A stretch of 64,000 nt of DNA from Polytrichum commune (Eukaryota; Streptophyta; Polytrichopsida; Polytrichales; Polytrichaceae). The stretch is taken from NCBI GenBank assembly GCA_950295325.1, contig OX485807.1, forward strand, positions 32,640,440 to 32,704,439, written 5' to 3'. Of this stretch, positions 31,301 to 44,522 are shown piece by piece. Numbering within the stretch: position 1 is the first letter of the stretch; every line of letters begins with the position of its first letter. The notes beneath the pieces are model-generated. The model worked only from the letters and a program-made list of their open reading frames with translations, made no database searches and was not told the DNA's origin. The position numbers and the translations under genes are program-made.

Positions 31301-34300
31301 TGCAGCCTCTTCATCTTCAGCAGCTACAGCCTCAGCCTCTCTAATTTGCTGGTCAACCTCCAACTGATCTTCATCGGCTTCTTCTTGAACTTCATCATCA
31401 TTATCATCTCTATCTTCATCATCCTGGAAATCACCATCTTATATTAGAAACATTCAGTCAATCAGCAGATTATGCTTACTGCACACATTTTATGTTTGTC
31501 TGGAAGTATGTTGTTCCATGTAAACAACATAGTGACAGTAGGGATCTACCTTCCTATTCATAAGTCCATCATTGGGAAATCTAAAACCTTCTGCCAATTG
31601 AAGAAAGTAAATCCTCTTCCCAAGGATGGCATCACATTCCAATGAAATGTGTAATTGCTACACCCAACTGTTCACTTCTGCAGTAGTTGCACATGGATAC
31701 TAATTTCTAAAGAAGGTGGTTGAGTCACCTTAGCAGCACCGCTCCCATACCCATCTGATGAATTAATTGATCTAGTGGACCGTCCAGAAAGTGTTATGTC
31801 CTGATGTGCATCAGTTCGAGGACTGATGATTGGCGAGGACTCGTTGCTCTTTCGTCTCCAAGAGGCTAAGGGGTCATCTGGCCCTAAAACACCATTCCCA
31901 TACTCCTCTCCATCCTCCCCAAGTACCTGACCAGTAATATCCCTCACTGACCATAATGACTTCCCTGAGTCAACCCTGGATACGGCGGCAATATCCCCGC
32001 CACTTGTGGATGGAGAAGGAAAAGAAAATCCACCAAACCCAGTTCCACCACCTATGTCAGTCTCTTTATGACTCTGGACATCATCACCATTGCTTCCCAG
32101 GTTAGTGATAATGGACTTCTCATTTTCACGATTTTGGTAGTGTAGAATGTCCACAGCTGAAGTTTCTCTCTCGACACCCCGGCGCTTATGGCTTGCCCAT
32201 GGATTGTTGTAATATCTCAAGATAAGATCCTCTTCTTCCTCCTCTTCTTCCTGTTTCCGTCTGCTATCTGATTCCAGTACTTTTCCACTGTCACTATTGG
32301 CTACTTGGGATGATGAACTAGTTTGCCCAATACTGCACACACCAATCTCACCTATTTCCAAATCACCTTCACTGCTTTCCCCACGGACACTCTCTCGCCT
32401 TTCACTTCCAAACTCTGCCACTTCACTACTCACACCCACTCCACCAAATCGCACTGAACCCACTCTATCATCCTCCTCCACATCAAAAGTACTATCATCA
32501 GGAGGATCTCTTTCCTGATCAATTTTCCTAAACCCTCCTTCTGAGAAGATTCCTTTGGAAGCATCAAACCCATGCCACCTCACATCCCCTCCCATTAAGG
32601 GAGGTCCTTCCACATTCAAAAGCTGTCTGTCATACTCTCCTTGGTCAATAATGCGATTGGCATTGACAACCTGGACAAACAGGAATATGCTCAATGTTTG
32701 AGATACTGCATGTAAGTGAAACCCCAATACAGGAAACCCACACAGAAAAGGATTGATCAGGAACCACAAAACTTCCGTCTTAATTTCACTCTTTTCTGCA
32801 CGTAAAAAGAGCTATTAGCACCAGCCTGGAACTTCACTATCTTGGAGCAGATAGCTATGTAAGAATGATTTGCCTCAGTTTTAACCTATTTTTTATGCCT
32901 TCAAGTCCTCAGTACCAGATTATTTGAGAAATCAAGTGACCTGCCTCCTTCAGTTTAATACCCCCCCCCCCTCTCCCCTTTCACGCCCTTGATTAAACAC
33001 ACAAACAGCCTTGTCCTTTGCAGAGTTTCAGCAACACTCCTAACTCCTGCTCAGAAATACCCTCTTCCTTACAACCAAAAGTACAGGAGTCCTTGAAGTT
33101 CAGACTACACAGATTTTCACTCCCCATCTGAGAAACATTTAGAACAAAATGAGACAGAAGGACTTGGACAAAAGTGATAAGCAACTGGAAAGTGGTAACC
33201 AGCCAACTTCTAGGTGCAGGTTCTTTCACTACCAGCATCTTCAATCAATGCAGAACATTGACATCACAACTAGTGATTTTCACAAGATACTCAGTGTCCC
33301 ACCAGTCTGTACACACCAGACAAGTTTCACGTCTGGAAATAAGAGTGCCTTAAGGAATGACAGAGAAATGTCAGAAATACCTTGATATATTCCTGACAAA
33401 AAATAAACATACACTAATTTGTGGAAGCACACAAAGGAAGACATTCAAACATAGGGAGAAAATGAAAAAGGTTAGAAAGAAGCATACTTCTTCTACGAAA
33501 GAAGAATCCTCATCGTCATATTTCTCGTAGTCTTTTTCAAGTCGCGCACCTCGGGGGTTTTCAACATTAGGGCGAGCTCGTTCATCCTCACTGGGATAAT
33601 CAATTTCATGAGCCAAAAACCACTCTTCGTCTTCAATCGGTTGCCTGTGGTACCCTGGATCATCATCATCCTCATAGGTATCAGAGTCCCAATATTCATC
33701 AGGATAATCCACAGCTGATTCGCTCTGGCCATCCCCTGCAGTTGCAAATCCAGAAAGGAGCTCAGATTGGTCTTCAGTGATGCCCTGACTTACTGAAGGG
33801 CGTGCAGTTGCACTCATGCGTCGAGATCCTACAGTACAGCCAGCCACAAATCACAGTATTATTATGCAGCCATTGTGATGAACAGCTATCATTGACCAAG
33901 AGAGCTTTTTAAAGTGAGACACATGCATTTCATATAAAGCAGTACATGTAGAAAATGCTCTACATATGCAAATTAGTGTGCCCCCCACTAAGCCTGAAGA
34001 CCAAAAAGCACACCCATCCTAGCGCCCCTCAACCAATGATGACCGTATTTACAACCTTACATGCAATGAAACATGAGGCCACCCATACGTTTCTCTAAGC
34101 ACACTACATATCGCCAATCACTAAGATTGAGCTCTGGCAGAAATTGTCACTGTCTCGAGAGAAAGAGTGCTACGAAGAGATTGTAGATAACCAGAACATG
34201 TATAATGAAGACAATGAACACAAAACCCTATTCAAACCACCACGGGCAACAACAATTCAAATGCAGTTTATCAATACCCACAAGTTGTAATATGTCTTTT

Positions 34301-37300
34301 ACCTGATGAGGAGATATCCTGTCCAACTGGAACATCAAGGTAAGACCCCAGCCCAAAAGTAGTCGATTCCACAGCGGGAGCCACATTGACTGGTGTCAAA
34401 GCTTCACCATTCTTTCTAATACCACCACTAATTGTTTCCTTTGGTGCTTCAGGGACTTTTGATTCAGCTGATCGCAGACGTACAGGTGGGAGCTTTGGAA
34501 GTTCCTCTTCACTTGCATTTGGAGCCACATGCATAGATTCTGTGTCTAATTCTTGTGAGGAAGCCTCTTCAACACTCACATGGCCTACAGGATGCTTTTT
34601 TATTTCATCAAGTGGGACTTCTGCATCACTTTCACGTACAAATGACTCTTGTGATGCAAATTCTTGCTCTGCACTTGTTTGCAACCATTCGTTATCTCCA
34701 CCAGAACTCTGAGATTGGCAAGACAATACAGACCCAATGTCCTTCCCTTCCTCAGACCTCTTTTTGGCACCTTCAGTGAGAGAGACACTAGTCTTGATGG
34801 GTGGAATGATCTTAATGGGAACATCTGTCCACTCGGGACTTTTGGGAACTGATATGCTGATGCTCCCAAGGGATATTTCTTCCTCTTGTCCAGCTTTTGA
34901 CAGAGTTACTTCACCACCTTTTTTGCCATGAGGGATCAAAGTAGTCTCATCTGCAGATCCAGGCGCATCAGGATCTTTAGGAGAAATCTGAACAGGAGTA
35001 AGTGGTCCATTGTTGTCATTCTGCAAGACATCCCACTTGTGATTTCAGAGTTCAACTACGAGCATTTCAAGATATGATTCATATTATGCTCAATTGCTGG
35101 ACCCCAGCTAACACTAACAGAAGACATGAGAAAACCAATCAACCACTAAACTCTATCCTTTCTAATCACTTCTTAGACAAGAAAATTAACTTTTTAGGAA
35201 GCCATGGAGATCTAGTGAATGCTGCCACCATGAGATATAATACTCAGTGATGAGTATTATGGCAGGACGGCCTTGAACTCCCTTACTCAATGGGTATTTT
35301 GGGTTCATGAGCCATTACAGTATCTTGTTACCATCTACAGGCCAGAGCTCAATTGAGAACTATTACTACCTGAGAAACTTCTATAAAATTCTCAACACAA
35401 TCACATGTGTGTATGCCAATAGCTTCATGTACAAGCTGCTAGCTACACTTTACTTCTTGTAAGGTAGAGGGTGCTATATCCAACACCCCACCCAAAAGCA
35501 ACACATATAAACGCCTCCTAATCATGTACACAAAACACACCTTAAAACCATCCAAATGTCTCCAATGCAAAGCATAGGCAGATTCAGGTGAAAAGCAGCC
35601 TGGTTGCAGGAAAATGCGGGGTTGGTTTTGGATTTGGATTTGAGTGGGATTGGAATTGAGCAAGCATCAAAACGTAGCTAGACTTGGCTTACTTAAATAT
35701 ATTTACTAAGATCCCACATGCAAAAGTTATAAGAGCTCAACTTTTTTATTGGGTGAAAAGTTGATTTTACTACGGTTCCGGTTTGGGCAAAAAATGAAGG
35801 CGGTTTTGAGTGGAAAATGGGAACATTTGGGGTAAGTGCCAGGACGGTTATGGGAGCCATTTGCAATGGAAAAAGTCAGAGTCTAGAGACGGATTTAGGA
35901 AGTTAAGAGTAAGTGACTCTAAAAAATTCATAGTATATTCATATGGTGTGCAATTTATATTATTTTTGTTTCTACTATGTCTAAGCCAATTTATTAAGCC
36001 AATCATGCATACCACTAATCCAAACAGACTTCAAAAATAGGCTAAATTGTAAAGTGTTGGTTTAAACACCCTCTACCTTATATCAAGAAGAAATTTGATC
36101 CTATAATTATGAAAGCTTGCATGTGAAAAAGAAAGAATATTACCCCTTTCTCAACTTGACTGTCTCCTTTCTTTGACACAGCAGGTTTCTCACGCACAAA
36201 AGCAGGCTTGTCTGCAGTCTTTGGCTCCCACCTCTGGACATAAAGATCACCACCTTGTCAGACCATGACCACAAAGGAGAAACAACACCTACAGCTTACC
36301 AAGATAGATCATACCACCACCACCATTATGATATGCTTGCATTCACCCCATGGAGCATACACTAAAGGCTGAAATTGTTATTAACAAAGTTGAAATTGGT
36401 TATAAGCTGTTTACCATGTGCAGTTGTACTGTTAATATAAAAAGAAGGAGAAGAGGTGGAAAGTACATCTCTTTCTATATAATTTTCTATTTCTATATTT
36501 CTATTTCTATATAATTTTCTCTGATTACAAAAGTACAAGTAGAGGACACAGGTGTCAGACAAGAAGACTTTCCAGCTTCCAGTTCAAGGTAAATCTCAGA
36601 AATGGACGTTCTCTAGAACTTACAGCACACAAAAAGAGAGAGACAGTGCACTTTAAGGCCAGTCACATACAGAAGAAAATAAGATGCTGAATCTTCAGAA
36701 GTCTCCCCACTATCATAATGACTGGACAGTTTCTCAAGAGAGAGCAACGTATATTTTCCCCCTTCCTCCAAACTCTTCACTTCCAAGAAATTCCTTCAAA
36801 CCTAATAATTAAACAATATAGAAGTTCATACTTACTCCCTCCTCAAAAGAACCCCACCTGCTTTAGAGCACCTACTTTCCCCCTCGTTGCTTCAAATAAA
36901 GCTTGAGCAGAATTAATTTCTGGAGTTGGTGGACATCCCTTCTCCATGTAGCTCGTTGGAGTAAGTCCTCCAACATTGCCGTCATTGCTTTTCCCAGAAA
37001 TTACAGTGGACTGTTCAACCTTCTTCTGAACAGAAGTAATCTTCTCAGAAGAACTGGCTGCCACTTCTGCGTCGGTCTGTAGAACTCCCAAGCCTCCTAC
37101 TCTTGCCTGCAGTAGTGTCACAAAGATTATATTGTGAACTTACTAACTAGCAATTACTCCAGACAGTCTACCTAGCACGGTTTATTCTTTGACAGCATCA
37201 ACCCATGAAGGATAAAAGTCTTCATATAACCACCATCCTCACCGAGCAATATGCTAAGGCACCCTAATTTTGAATTCAAACTTTTGACATTGTGTACCCT

Positions 37301-38401
37301 GCTCACAGCTCAGTGTGAACCTACCAAGTATGGACCCACTTTGATGAGCACATAAAGGCATGTGATCACCTTTCATACTTCATGAAGAAGCCAAGCTATC
37401 ATGCAGAGAAATTATAGTACTGAATGTTTCAAGATAAACCCCATTCAGTGAAGATGGTCATTGATAAAGTGCAATGATTATATGAAGGATTGTTTTGAAC
37501 CTCAAAACTGAAGCACATCTTATAAGTACATAAGAATGTAAAGAACAGTGCAAATAAAACAGATTATACAGGAGAAATCTATTTCGAAATCCATACACGA
37601 CGATCGCCTACAAGAGGCTTGTACCAAAGAGACATGGGTGAGACAAACGGCATTGTTCCACCCCGAACCAAACACAGTCCTGAAGCAAGTTCAAGTTGAT
37701 AACGCGGCTGAGCATGCAATCTCTAGGCTTGTCAATCATCATCAAAAATGTATAAGACCATAACAGCTAGCATGACGTTTACAATTACATGGCACCCACT
37801 ACACTGAGCAATAACAAGAAGCAATGCGAGCCTTGTATTCAGTCCGCAATACGGGAATTCTTAAGTAGCAAAACCAGAACTTAAAATCTCTTACCGGAGA
37901 CTTTCTCGTCTCAGGCAATGTCTTCTTGGAGATTGAGGAGTCTTTGACTGGCAATGGTGAGCCCCTGACACTGTGCACAGGCTTTCCTGGGTACTCCAGT
38001 TCTCCAACCTCAAACTCCATGAACAATGGTTCGGGTTCTGATTCTGGTTCCTCCAGCTCAGCTGTGGACTGGGATTCATCTTGGCCATGCAGCTTCTCTT
38101 TGATTTCTTGCTCTTGTTTCAGCTGCTGTGCAGATGGTTTCACCTCTCTACCTGATTTGTTCTGTGTGTCAGGTTCATGTTTGTCAAGTGCGGCATCCAC
38201 TTGATGATGGTGCTCTCCTGCTTTGTCTTGCACTGACTTGAGGTATATGGCAACATCAAGGTCACGGTCATCATTTGAGGGAAGAGGAAGTAGACCATTG
38301 AGTTGCTGTCGAGCAGTGACCTCTTCCCTCAGGACAGCAGCTGCCTTGGAGAAATGATGCCGGTGCAAGAACTCCAATATAATATTGATGGTGTCAGCCA
38401 T
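28386..38401 (-). CDS. DYRK-type protein kinase, plant LisH-containing class (DYRKP-like), 12 exons
   Basis: Leftward coding exons are 38401-37895, 37106-36858, 36233-36144, 35020-34303, 33828-33488, 32670-31729, 31423-31215, 30965-30686, 30235-30128, 29797-29519, 29056-28913 and 28574-28386. All junctions are GT-AG and keep frame, giving 1351 residues, a little longer than the ~1150 I recall for Arabidopsis relatives. An N-terminal LisH motif (dimerisation) is followed by a long acidic disordered region, an acidic coiled coil (about 950-1015) and a C-terminal kinase domain from about 1040. The kinase has ATP-binding Lys 1069, catalytic Asp 1170 in HCDLKPEN, metal-binding Asp 1190 in IDLGSS and SYVQSRSYRAPEV in the activation loop. 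DYRKs autophosphorylate tyrosine while folding and then phosphorylate Ser/Thr. It appears intact and is the only clear host gene here. Confidence 0.92.
29519..29797 (-). CDS. DYRKP-like exon 10: kinase catalytic core
   Basis: Residues 1149-1241. It holds the catalytic loop HCDLKPEN (Asp 1170), IDLGSSCF (Asp 1190, the DFG equivalent) and the activation loop 'CSYVQSRSYRAPEV' followed by 'DMWSLGCILAELCSGN'. Animal and fungal DYRKs have Tyr-x-Tyr before QSR; here the first position is Cys and the second Tyr is kept, as I recall for plant members. Confidence 0.9.
31729..32670 (-). CDS. DYRKP-like exon 6: long disordered linker
   Basis: Residues 636-949, the largest exon. Ser/Gly/Asp-rich with a poly-Glu run ('RRKQEEEEEEEDLILRYYNN'). 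It contains 'NNPWASHKRRG' and 'DDPLASWRRKSNESSP', possible phosphorylation or docking segments. Phase 0 at both ends. Confidence 0.85.
35460..36080. mobile_element. Inverted-repeat insertion in DYRKP-like intron 3
   Basis: TAAGGTAGAGGGTG at 35460 and its inverse at 36067-36080 bound ~620 bp of AT-rich DNA inside the intron between 36143 and 35021. No coding content or clear target duplication. Likely a MITE or deletion derivative. Confidence 0.45.
37895..38401 (-). CDS. DYRKP-like exon 1: LisH motif
   Basis: Residues 1-169. The start is the Met of 'MADTINIILEFLHRHHFSKA', because this begins the LisH helix pair ('ILEFLHRHHFSKAAAVLREE'). The frame is open 12 codons further upstream to another Met, which is less likely. 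The exon ends CCG/GTAAGA in phase 0. LisH motifs mediate dimerisation and are characteristic of the plant DYRKP class. Confidence 0.85.
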
Positions 38402-40480
38402 TTTTACTTCAATGATATCAGCAACCAGATGGCTCACAGCTTGTGCCCCGTGAGTTGAGGCAGAAGCCTCGGCTTCTGCTAGATTTGGAGTAAACTCATC
38501 CTGATAAAGAACTTGAAATTCCTGCAGTCCACTTCAGGACCAGCGCCCTATGAGAGTTTCAAAGGCAACACACTTTGAATAGTGAGCTTCCAAGTTGCAC
38601 TGTCTTGCCCTAGTTCTACTATGCTTGTGATAATACAGATGACTTCAATAATTTCCTGTTGAGTACCTAAAGGAATGTGGTAGTGACAAGGTCAAAGCCC
38701 TCCATTCTGGGAATAAAGTTTGCCTAAAATTGTGTGCAACCGATACCATACTTGCACCTTCTAAGTGACTGGTCACTGTTCTGATAGAGGTGGCACTCAG
38801 GCCACCTTCATCTGCCATCTGTAGACCATAAAGTTTTGGCAGCTCAATTGCAACCGCAAGCCTCACGAATAGTCTCTCACCCAATCAAAAGAAGTCCCCT
38901 TTTGCTGACCGCAAGAATATATCAAGTTGCTTCAAAGTTGAAGCTGGAACACCCCTGTTCAAAAGTTGCTACTTCACTGCTGGCTTCCTCCACGACCCAT
39001 GATCCCAGCTCCTGAAAATACAAGTCCCAACTTCAGTATTCCCGCCGACAAGGATCTATGAAACCCACACCGAGGGAGACGATAAAACAACAATTCACGC
39101 AACTTCAATCATCGCACTCAATCATTCTGTAAGAAGAGCAATACAAATTTCCCATCGACACGCCTCGTGAACCAGGTCATCATCGTTACTAATTTTTTAA
39201 GTTACAGCATTGCGATGATCTCAAGATATAAAACTTTCTACAGGAATTGTTCTCCATGCTTGAAGTCATTCTCGCTCAGATGTGTGGAAGGATACTTAAA
39301 GTACACAATCTGAGCGTTCAAATTATGTTATAGTTTCCACAATCATCTCCACAAAAGAGTACAAAAGTAAGGGAGCCCATTTCCTCATTCCCCTGACAAC
39401 TTCGTGAACGCTAGGTCTCCGTCCTCGCGTGGGATGATCTGTACCCCCTCAGATAGTTTTGTACCACCAGAGTAGAAAGAAAGGGAAGTGCATCACATAT
39501 TCGAAGAAGGCTAGAGTACCGACTTTTCTAAGAAACCAAGAAACAGTTTGCAAGTGATCAAACCCCCATACGACATGTCATACGAGGATCTTGGCACATC
39601 CACCTCCACTCCCAGAACCCTAAAACTCCCTCATATTGATTCGAAAACCTCGACATGCCAACTCCACTAGAGACAGACACACATCGTCAGCAAGCAGCTT
39701 CTAAGGACCCCTTTCCCCACCCGCTGCTCAAAGAAATCCAGCGTTCTTAACAATACGCATACCCACAAGCACTTGAAATACATAACTGCAGGACATCATC
39801 ATCACACGCAGAGCAGAACTACCTACACATCCAACCCCGCTCCAAGAAACCACCACAGTCAAGAACGCATTGGCGCTCCTCTGCAACACCAATATTCTCA
39901 CATAACTTCCTATCTATTAAAAAAACAATGAACATTCTTCTCCAACCCGCAAACGCAATGCGGTCCCCTTTCTGCACTCACCTCCAGTCCAACTCCAACT
40001 CAAACGACTGATCACCGCACCACAACCAGACCACAGCAAACGATCTTCCACCTGACAAACAGCCCGAAGCTCAAACCGCTCCCACCGCTCCCACTTGTTG
40101 ACAAGTCCGAGCCCGCAACAACACGGACCGAAAGAATGCCGCCACTTCCTTCCGTCTCTCCGGCAAAAAAAAATTAATCCCTCGAAGAAGACACGGTCAA
40201 CTGAACCTAAGAAGCACCGTCGTGCCCTAAGTTAAAACCAAACAGCACCAAAACAGAGCGGAACAGAGAGAAACAGAGCATTTTCCTCTTTTTTTCCTTT
40301 TCCCGCTCCCGAGGCGACAACCACGCGTTTGGCCACAACCATCTGACAGCAATTTTGTGACCCTAAGTTAACGACTGAGCAAGGGTTTCATCATCAACCC
40401 TGCTGCTGTCAAAGCTGCTCCGTTTAAACCTGTTTTGCGAAAGGGAAAGCTCACCCGACTGCTGCACGGCTGAAGCTGAA
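38402..40480 (-). promoter_or_regulatory. Putative 5' leader, leader introns and promoter of the kinase gene
   Basis: Upstream of the start codon, leftward reading shows an acceptor-like TCTAGCAG near 38480 and several purine-rich stretches, so untranslated exons are likely. A tract near 40270-40320 (pyrimidine-rich on the + strand) is a possible promoter-proximal element. No TATA box stands out. The extent is an estimate. Confidence 0.35.
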
Positions 40481-40599
40481 GCTGATGCGAGGCCATAGCT
40501 ATGGCTTACTTACTACATCGCATTCTTGGCAACCATCATCATTATCACCATCATCGCGCATCGCATTTGCCTTGATCCCCCCGGTGCTCGTGGTTGGCT

Positions 40600-40760
40600 C
40601 GGAGGCATGGTCAGCGGGCGACGGAGTCCATGGCCGCGCGGTTTGTCAGGTTGCGTGCTTCCTTTGCTTTGCCACAACGCCGTTCGCCACGCGGTTTGTC
40701 AGGTCGCGCGCTTTCTTTGCGTTGCCACAGCGCTGTTCCCCGCGCGCTTTCGCTTGCTTG
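40600..40760 (+). repeat. Two-copy ~58-bp tandem duplication, GC-rich
   Basis: 'CGCGGTTTGTCAGGTTGCGT' and 'CGCGGTTTGTCAGGTCGCGC' begin successive copies, each followed by 'TTTGC(T/G)TTGCCACAACGC'-like sequence. Overlapping open frames in several phases are explained by this duplication. Confidence 0.65.
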
Positions 40761-40903
40761 TTGTTGCCTAGGACGATACGCATATTGCACTTTATTGGCG
40801 TCGGAATGTGGCTCCACATAGGACTCAAAAGGTCTTAACCAATGCAGGATTGACACATGTTTTCACCCTGCTGGGTGTGGAGGTGTGCAAAATGGAGTAA
40901 TAC

Positions 40904-41593
40904 GGGTGAGTTTCCACTATGCCGGTTGCATACTAGATTCTAGAAAATAGTGGGTCGGAGGTGTTCGCATTCAGTTAAACACAAGTTGTCATCCAACCAC
41001 ATTTTGGTGGCCAGCTATAATGTGGAGGGCCGTGCCCTCAAGCCACTAGACTTTCATGCATGCCCCAAAAAATCTTTAACCCACAAGCTCCAGTCACCAA
41101 CAAATTGAAGACCCGGTTTTAGGAGGAGGAGGAGGTTAGTAGATGGGCCCAGTAGATTTTTAGAAGTTGGGAGTAGCTACATTGAATAAGTAAACAAATA
41201 GTGTCATGGATGATGGATGAGTTCATCCATTGGCCAAACCTCTACCTTCTCTTGTCAGCAACTTGTGATGGAATATTGTCACGAATGAATGAAATTTGCA
41301 TGAAAAATCGTTTGGTATGTGACAGTAATTGCAACATTGTAAACCTCTAATCCCAAAAAAAATCACAAAGAATGACAAATAATGTCTGATTTACCACTTA
41401 GTGTTGGTGACACTATACCACGGTTTACAATTAGTATTGAGCAGGACAATTGAATTTGGTGACTCTAAATATCATATTTAGTGTAGTTGGCACATACGAA
41501 CACTACCCCACCAAATTCCCTCTCCATTTGGACGGGTTTGTCCTTATTCACACCAAAATATGGTGGGTGAGCGGCCTACGTGGAAACTCACCC
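40904..41593. mobile_element. Inverted-repeat element, 690 bp, containing repeat S
   Basis: GGGTGAGTTTCCAC at 40904 and its inverse at 41580-41593 form the ends. Flanks are TAC and TAA, possibly a mutated 3-bp duplication as in Harbinger-like MITEs. An inverted-orientation copy of dispersed repeat S lies inside (about 41200-41500). Confidence 0.55.
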
Positions 41594-41619
41594 TAAGCAC
41601 CAATTACCATACATAACGA

Positions 41620-41850
41620 TACGCAAATGGCACCATCATTATTTGGCATCGGAATGAAAGCTTCCACTAGGGTCCCGGATGGGTTCCACCCACTGTGTGA
41701 GTGACACGTGGTACGATTGTGGGGAGAAGTTGATTGGTTACTCCTAGGACGTTAATTTCACCATAGTTGGCAATGGAATGTAGCTAGGTTCCACAATGGA
41801 TTCGGTAGGGGTTTCTATCAGTGTTTGAATGACACGTGGTACGCTTGAAG
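41620..41850 (+). repeat. ~125-bp tandem duplication
   Basis: 'GGTTCCACCCACTGTGTGAG' with 'TGACACGTGGTACG' and then 'GGTTTCTATCAGTGTTTGAA' with 'TGACACGTGGTACG' mark two diverged copies. A third diverged relative lies near 40776-40860. Confidence 0.5.
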
Positions 41851-42003
41851 GGGAAAATAATGGTTGCTTCTTCTTTTGGAATACGGGACCCTCGGTGGTG
41901 ATAATTGTGTATAGGGTAGGGGAACAAGGGGAGGGGAACAACGAAGGGAACGTGAGGGGAGCGTGAGAACCGGCACCCCTCCATGGACAGGAAGCGACAC
42001 TAA

Positions 42004-42732
42004 GGGCCACTTCACACACAAGACCAGTAATTGGGGAGAATTTTGGGCATACTAATCGGTTGAGATCCTAGTGTTTGCAAGTCCAACCGGTTACATGTTG
42101 ACATCCTCCGGTTTTCCTTTATTAAATTGGGGTATATTTTATATATTCTTCTAGGGATGATCGGTAATTTCTCTGCAGTCTTGAACTTCAACCGGTTATT
42201 TCTCAAACTCAACCGGTTCATCTGTAACTAATTATTGGTTCACCCTGATCGTTGCACGAGACTGAGAGCCCGTGTCCATTACACTTCAAGCACTCTCATT
42301 GATGGGAAAGGTGGAGCCGGTCCAAGTTCGCTTCACACTACGCTCGAGGGACCAACAAAGTAAGTGAATGCATGATGGATGTAAAGTCTACATGGATTCC
42401 TACATGGCATCGAATGGATCATGTTTCATGGTCACTTGGATTATTTTCAAAAACCACCTGTTGGAGGTAGGCCTAACACAAAACTGGGAGACCATGGCAC
42501 TCCGAACCGTTGGTTTATTCTATTTTATCGTGTACGAGGACCCGCATGAATAGAAACTCATTGAAATAGCATTTGGTTGAGAGCCCGGTCACACATGCTC
42601 TCCACACTACACTTGAGGATCCATGACCACACTACATGATTTTGGAGGTGTCTTGAGATGGCCTTTGGCCACTTTCTTTTGGGCCCTCACAATTTCATGG
42701 TCACGGCTCTTGGCTCGTGTGTAAAGTGGCCC
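42004..42732. mobile_element. PIF/Harbinger-like MITE, 729 bp, with repeat R inside
   Basis: Ends GGGCCACTTCACACAC (left) and GGGCCACTTTACACAC (right, read inversely) are flanked by TAA (42001-42003, 42733-42735). The ends match those of the 16478 element, so both could use one transposase source. Repeat R (copy 4, about 42026-42260) is nested inside. No transposase. Confidence 0.75.
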
Positions 42733-43178
42733 TAAGCCACGCTCACTTCTTTTGTGGGGAAGCAGGGCAGCCCGTCAACTGCGAAGCCCTGAACGGTGCT
42801 TACAACCACGCTTGCCGTTCCCTCCCTATCCCACACCTCCGCAATCAAGCAGGCAACCAGGAGCAGGATTGGGTGGCAAACGGTGTTGTGTGCCAAGGCA
42901 AGGAACCGCGCTCCACTGGCAGTATTGAGTCAGTATTACAATATTTGATACTAGGTAACCCATGTTTATATGTTCGAGATTTCTTCCTTTCTTTTGATAT
43001 CATTTGTGTGCACGAATTTCAAGGGAAATAATATTTTCGATGCCAACCAGGACTGTGTATCTTATGTTGACCTTCACATAGCCACTCGTGTCAAATTGTA
43101 CATGTATATGTTATTCATCCGAGTATTAAGTACGGTATAATCCAAAAATGCATCTTACGATGTTAATTGGGTTTGAGT

Positions 43179-43322
43179 CATAACATTACTCAGTTGATGA
43201 GTTGTGTTCAATTGCCCTGCCTTTAGATTCAGTCTGAAGCATTGGGATTCTGGCACGGAGGCTTTGTTCTCGATTTTTTTACGGGGGCCATGAACATAGC
43301 TCATCAGCTGAGTAATGTTATG
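43179..43322. mobile_element. Hairpin MITE family U, copy 1
   Basis: Ends CATAACATTACTCAGTTGATG and the inverse of CATAACATTACTCAGCTGATG, 144 bp apart. Related copies are at 43379, 46043 and 52952. Confidence 0.7.
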
Positions 43323-43378
43323 GTCCAATATCGCATGGTATTATAGTGTTTTATACGAGTAGTGTTATATTATGTTTC

Positions 43379-43534
43379 CATAACATTGCTCAACACCATT
43401 GTTTGTTGAGTGAGCCCTTGGAATGTAACAATTGGTTGCTCGAAAAGTTGAGCAGGAGACTTGGCTTTCCAAACATCCGACCGTTATATTTCGAGGGCAC
43501 ATTGAACAAACAATAGATGTTGAGTAATGTTATG
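43379..43534. mobile_element. Hairpin MITE family U, copy 2 (long foldback)
   Basis: Ends CATAACATTGCTCAACA and its near inverse. Most of the 156 bp can fold back on itself: 'TGTTTGTTGAGTGAGCCCTT' and 'CCTCGAAATATAACGGTCG' on one strand have complementary partners. Such foldbacks often give rise to small RNAs. Confidence 0.7.
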
Positions 43535-43829
43535 TCTTACACAATATTGCACATATAATTGCACCATGCATACTAGGTGAGACCCCTATAAGGTATGTGA
43601 CCCTATTGTGGGCACATTTGATTCCGCACACAATTATGATTGTTGAATCGGATCGGAGTTTGTCGCATGCGGTCATCAATTGTTGCAAATCCCAAAGATT
43701 AGCATTCCAAGTTTCAAAGCTGGGGTTGGGATGCAAAATTTGTAGAAGCTCGAAGTGGACATTTTCTTTCGCTTTGAATATTCACATAAACCTTTCCAGT
43801 TGTGTTAACAATTGCACCTAAAACGGTGT

Positions 43830-43985
43830 TTATATTTTGAGCACACAGACCAATCTCATCGTAACACATGTCTTTTTGGTGATCGTTCTTGACCAAGACC
43901 TTTGCCATTGACCACCCAAATACAAGTGTGCAATTAAGAAGTGCATATACCTTACACCTAAGGTAGACATGCATGAATCCAACAC
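43830..43985 (+). repeat. Dispersed repeat W, copy 2
   Basis: Shares 'TTTGAGCACACAG', 'TGTCTTTTTGGTG' and 'AGGTAGACAT' in order with 20085-20200. Confidence 0.5.
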
Positions 43986-44522
43986 ATCAATACTTTGGAC
44001 AACTATGTTTGAGTGACATGTGATTAGATGTTGACTTAAGAACGCACACCATAAAGATATGTCTTGAAAAGAGATTGGACTACGCGTTAAAAATATGCTA
44101 ACCCATTCATGCTCAATAGTCAACATATTTGGAAGACTTAATATGAACACACAATATACACGAGAATCATTTCCTTGACAAGAAAGAAGATAAACCATAT
44201 GAGCTCCAAATCCTATGAGGCAAATGACTAGAGGAACGGTTTGGATTTGCTAACCATCCCACACTAGTCGTGTGGTTTAATATCATAAGAGAAGTGGTCT
44301 ACTTGGGAAAAGTAACCATTCTAAGACCCATCTACCTTACCATATACATACACTTACTCCATTTTTTTTCACGCTTCTGCAAAAACAAGCAAGCAAAGCA
44401 AGAGCGAATGTGGGTGTCCCAAAGCAAAGGGAGGCAGCCAAGCACATAAGTTAACAGTCTTCCTGGAAGACCGACCTACTCTTTTGCTTTTTCAGAAAAC
44501 CATGTGTTGCCCCGCTTGAAGG

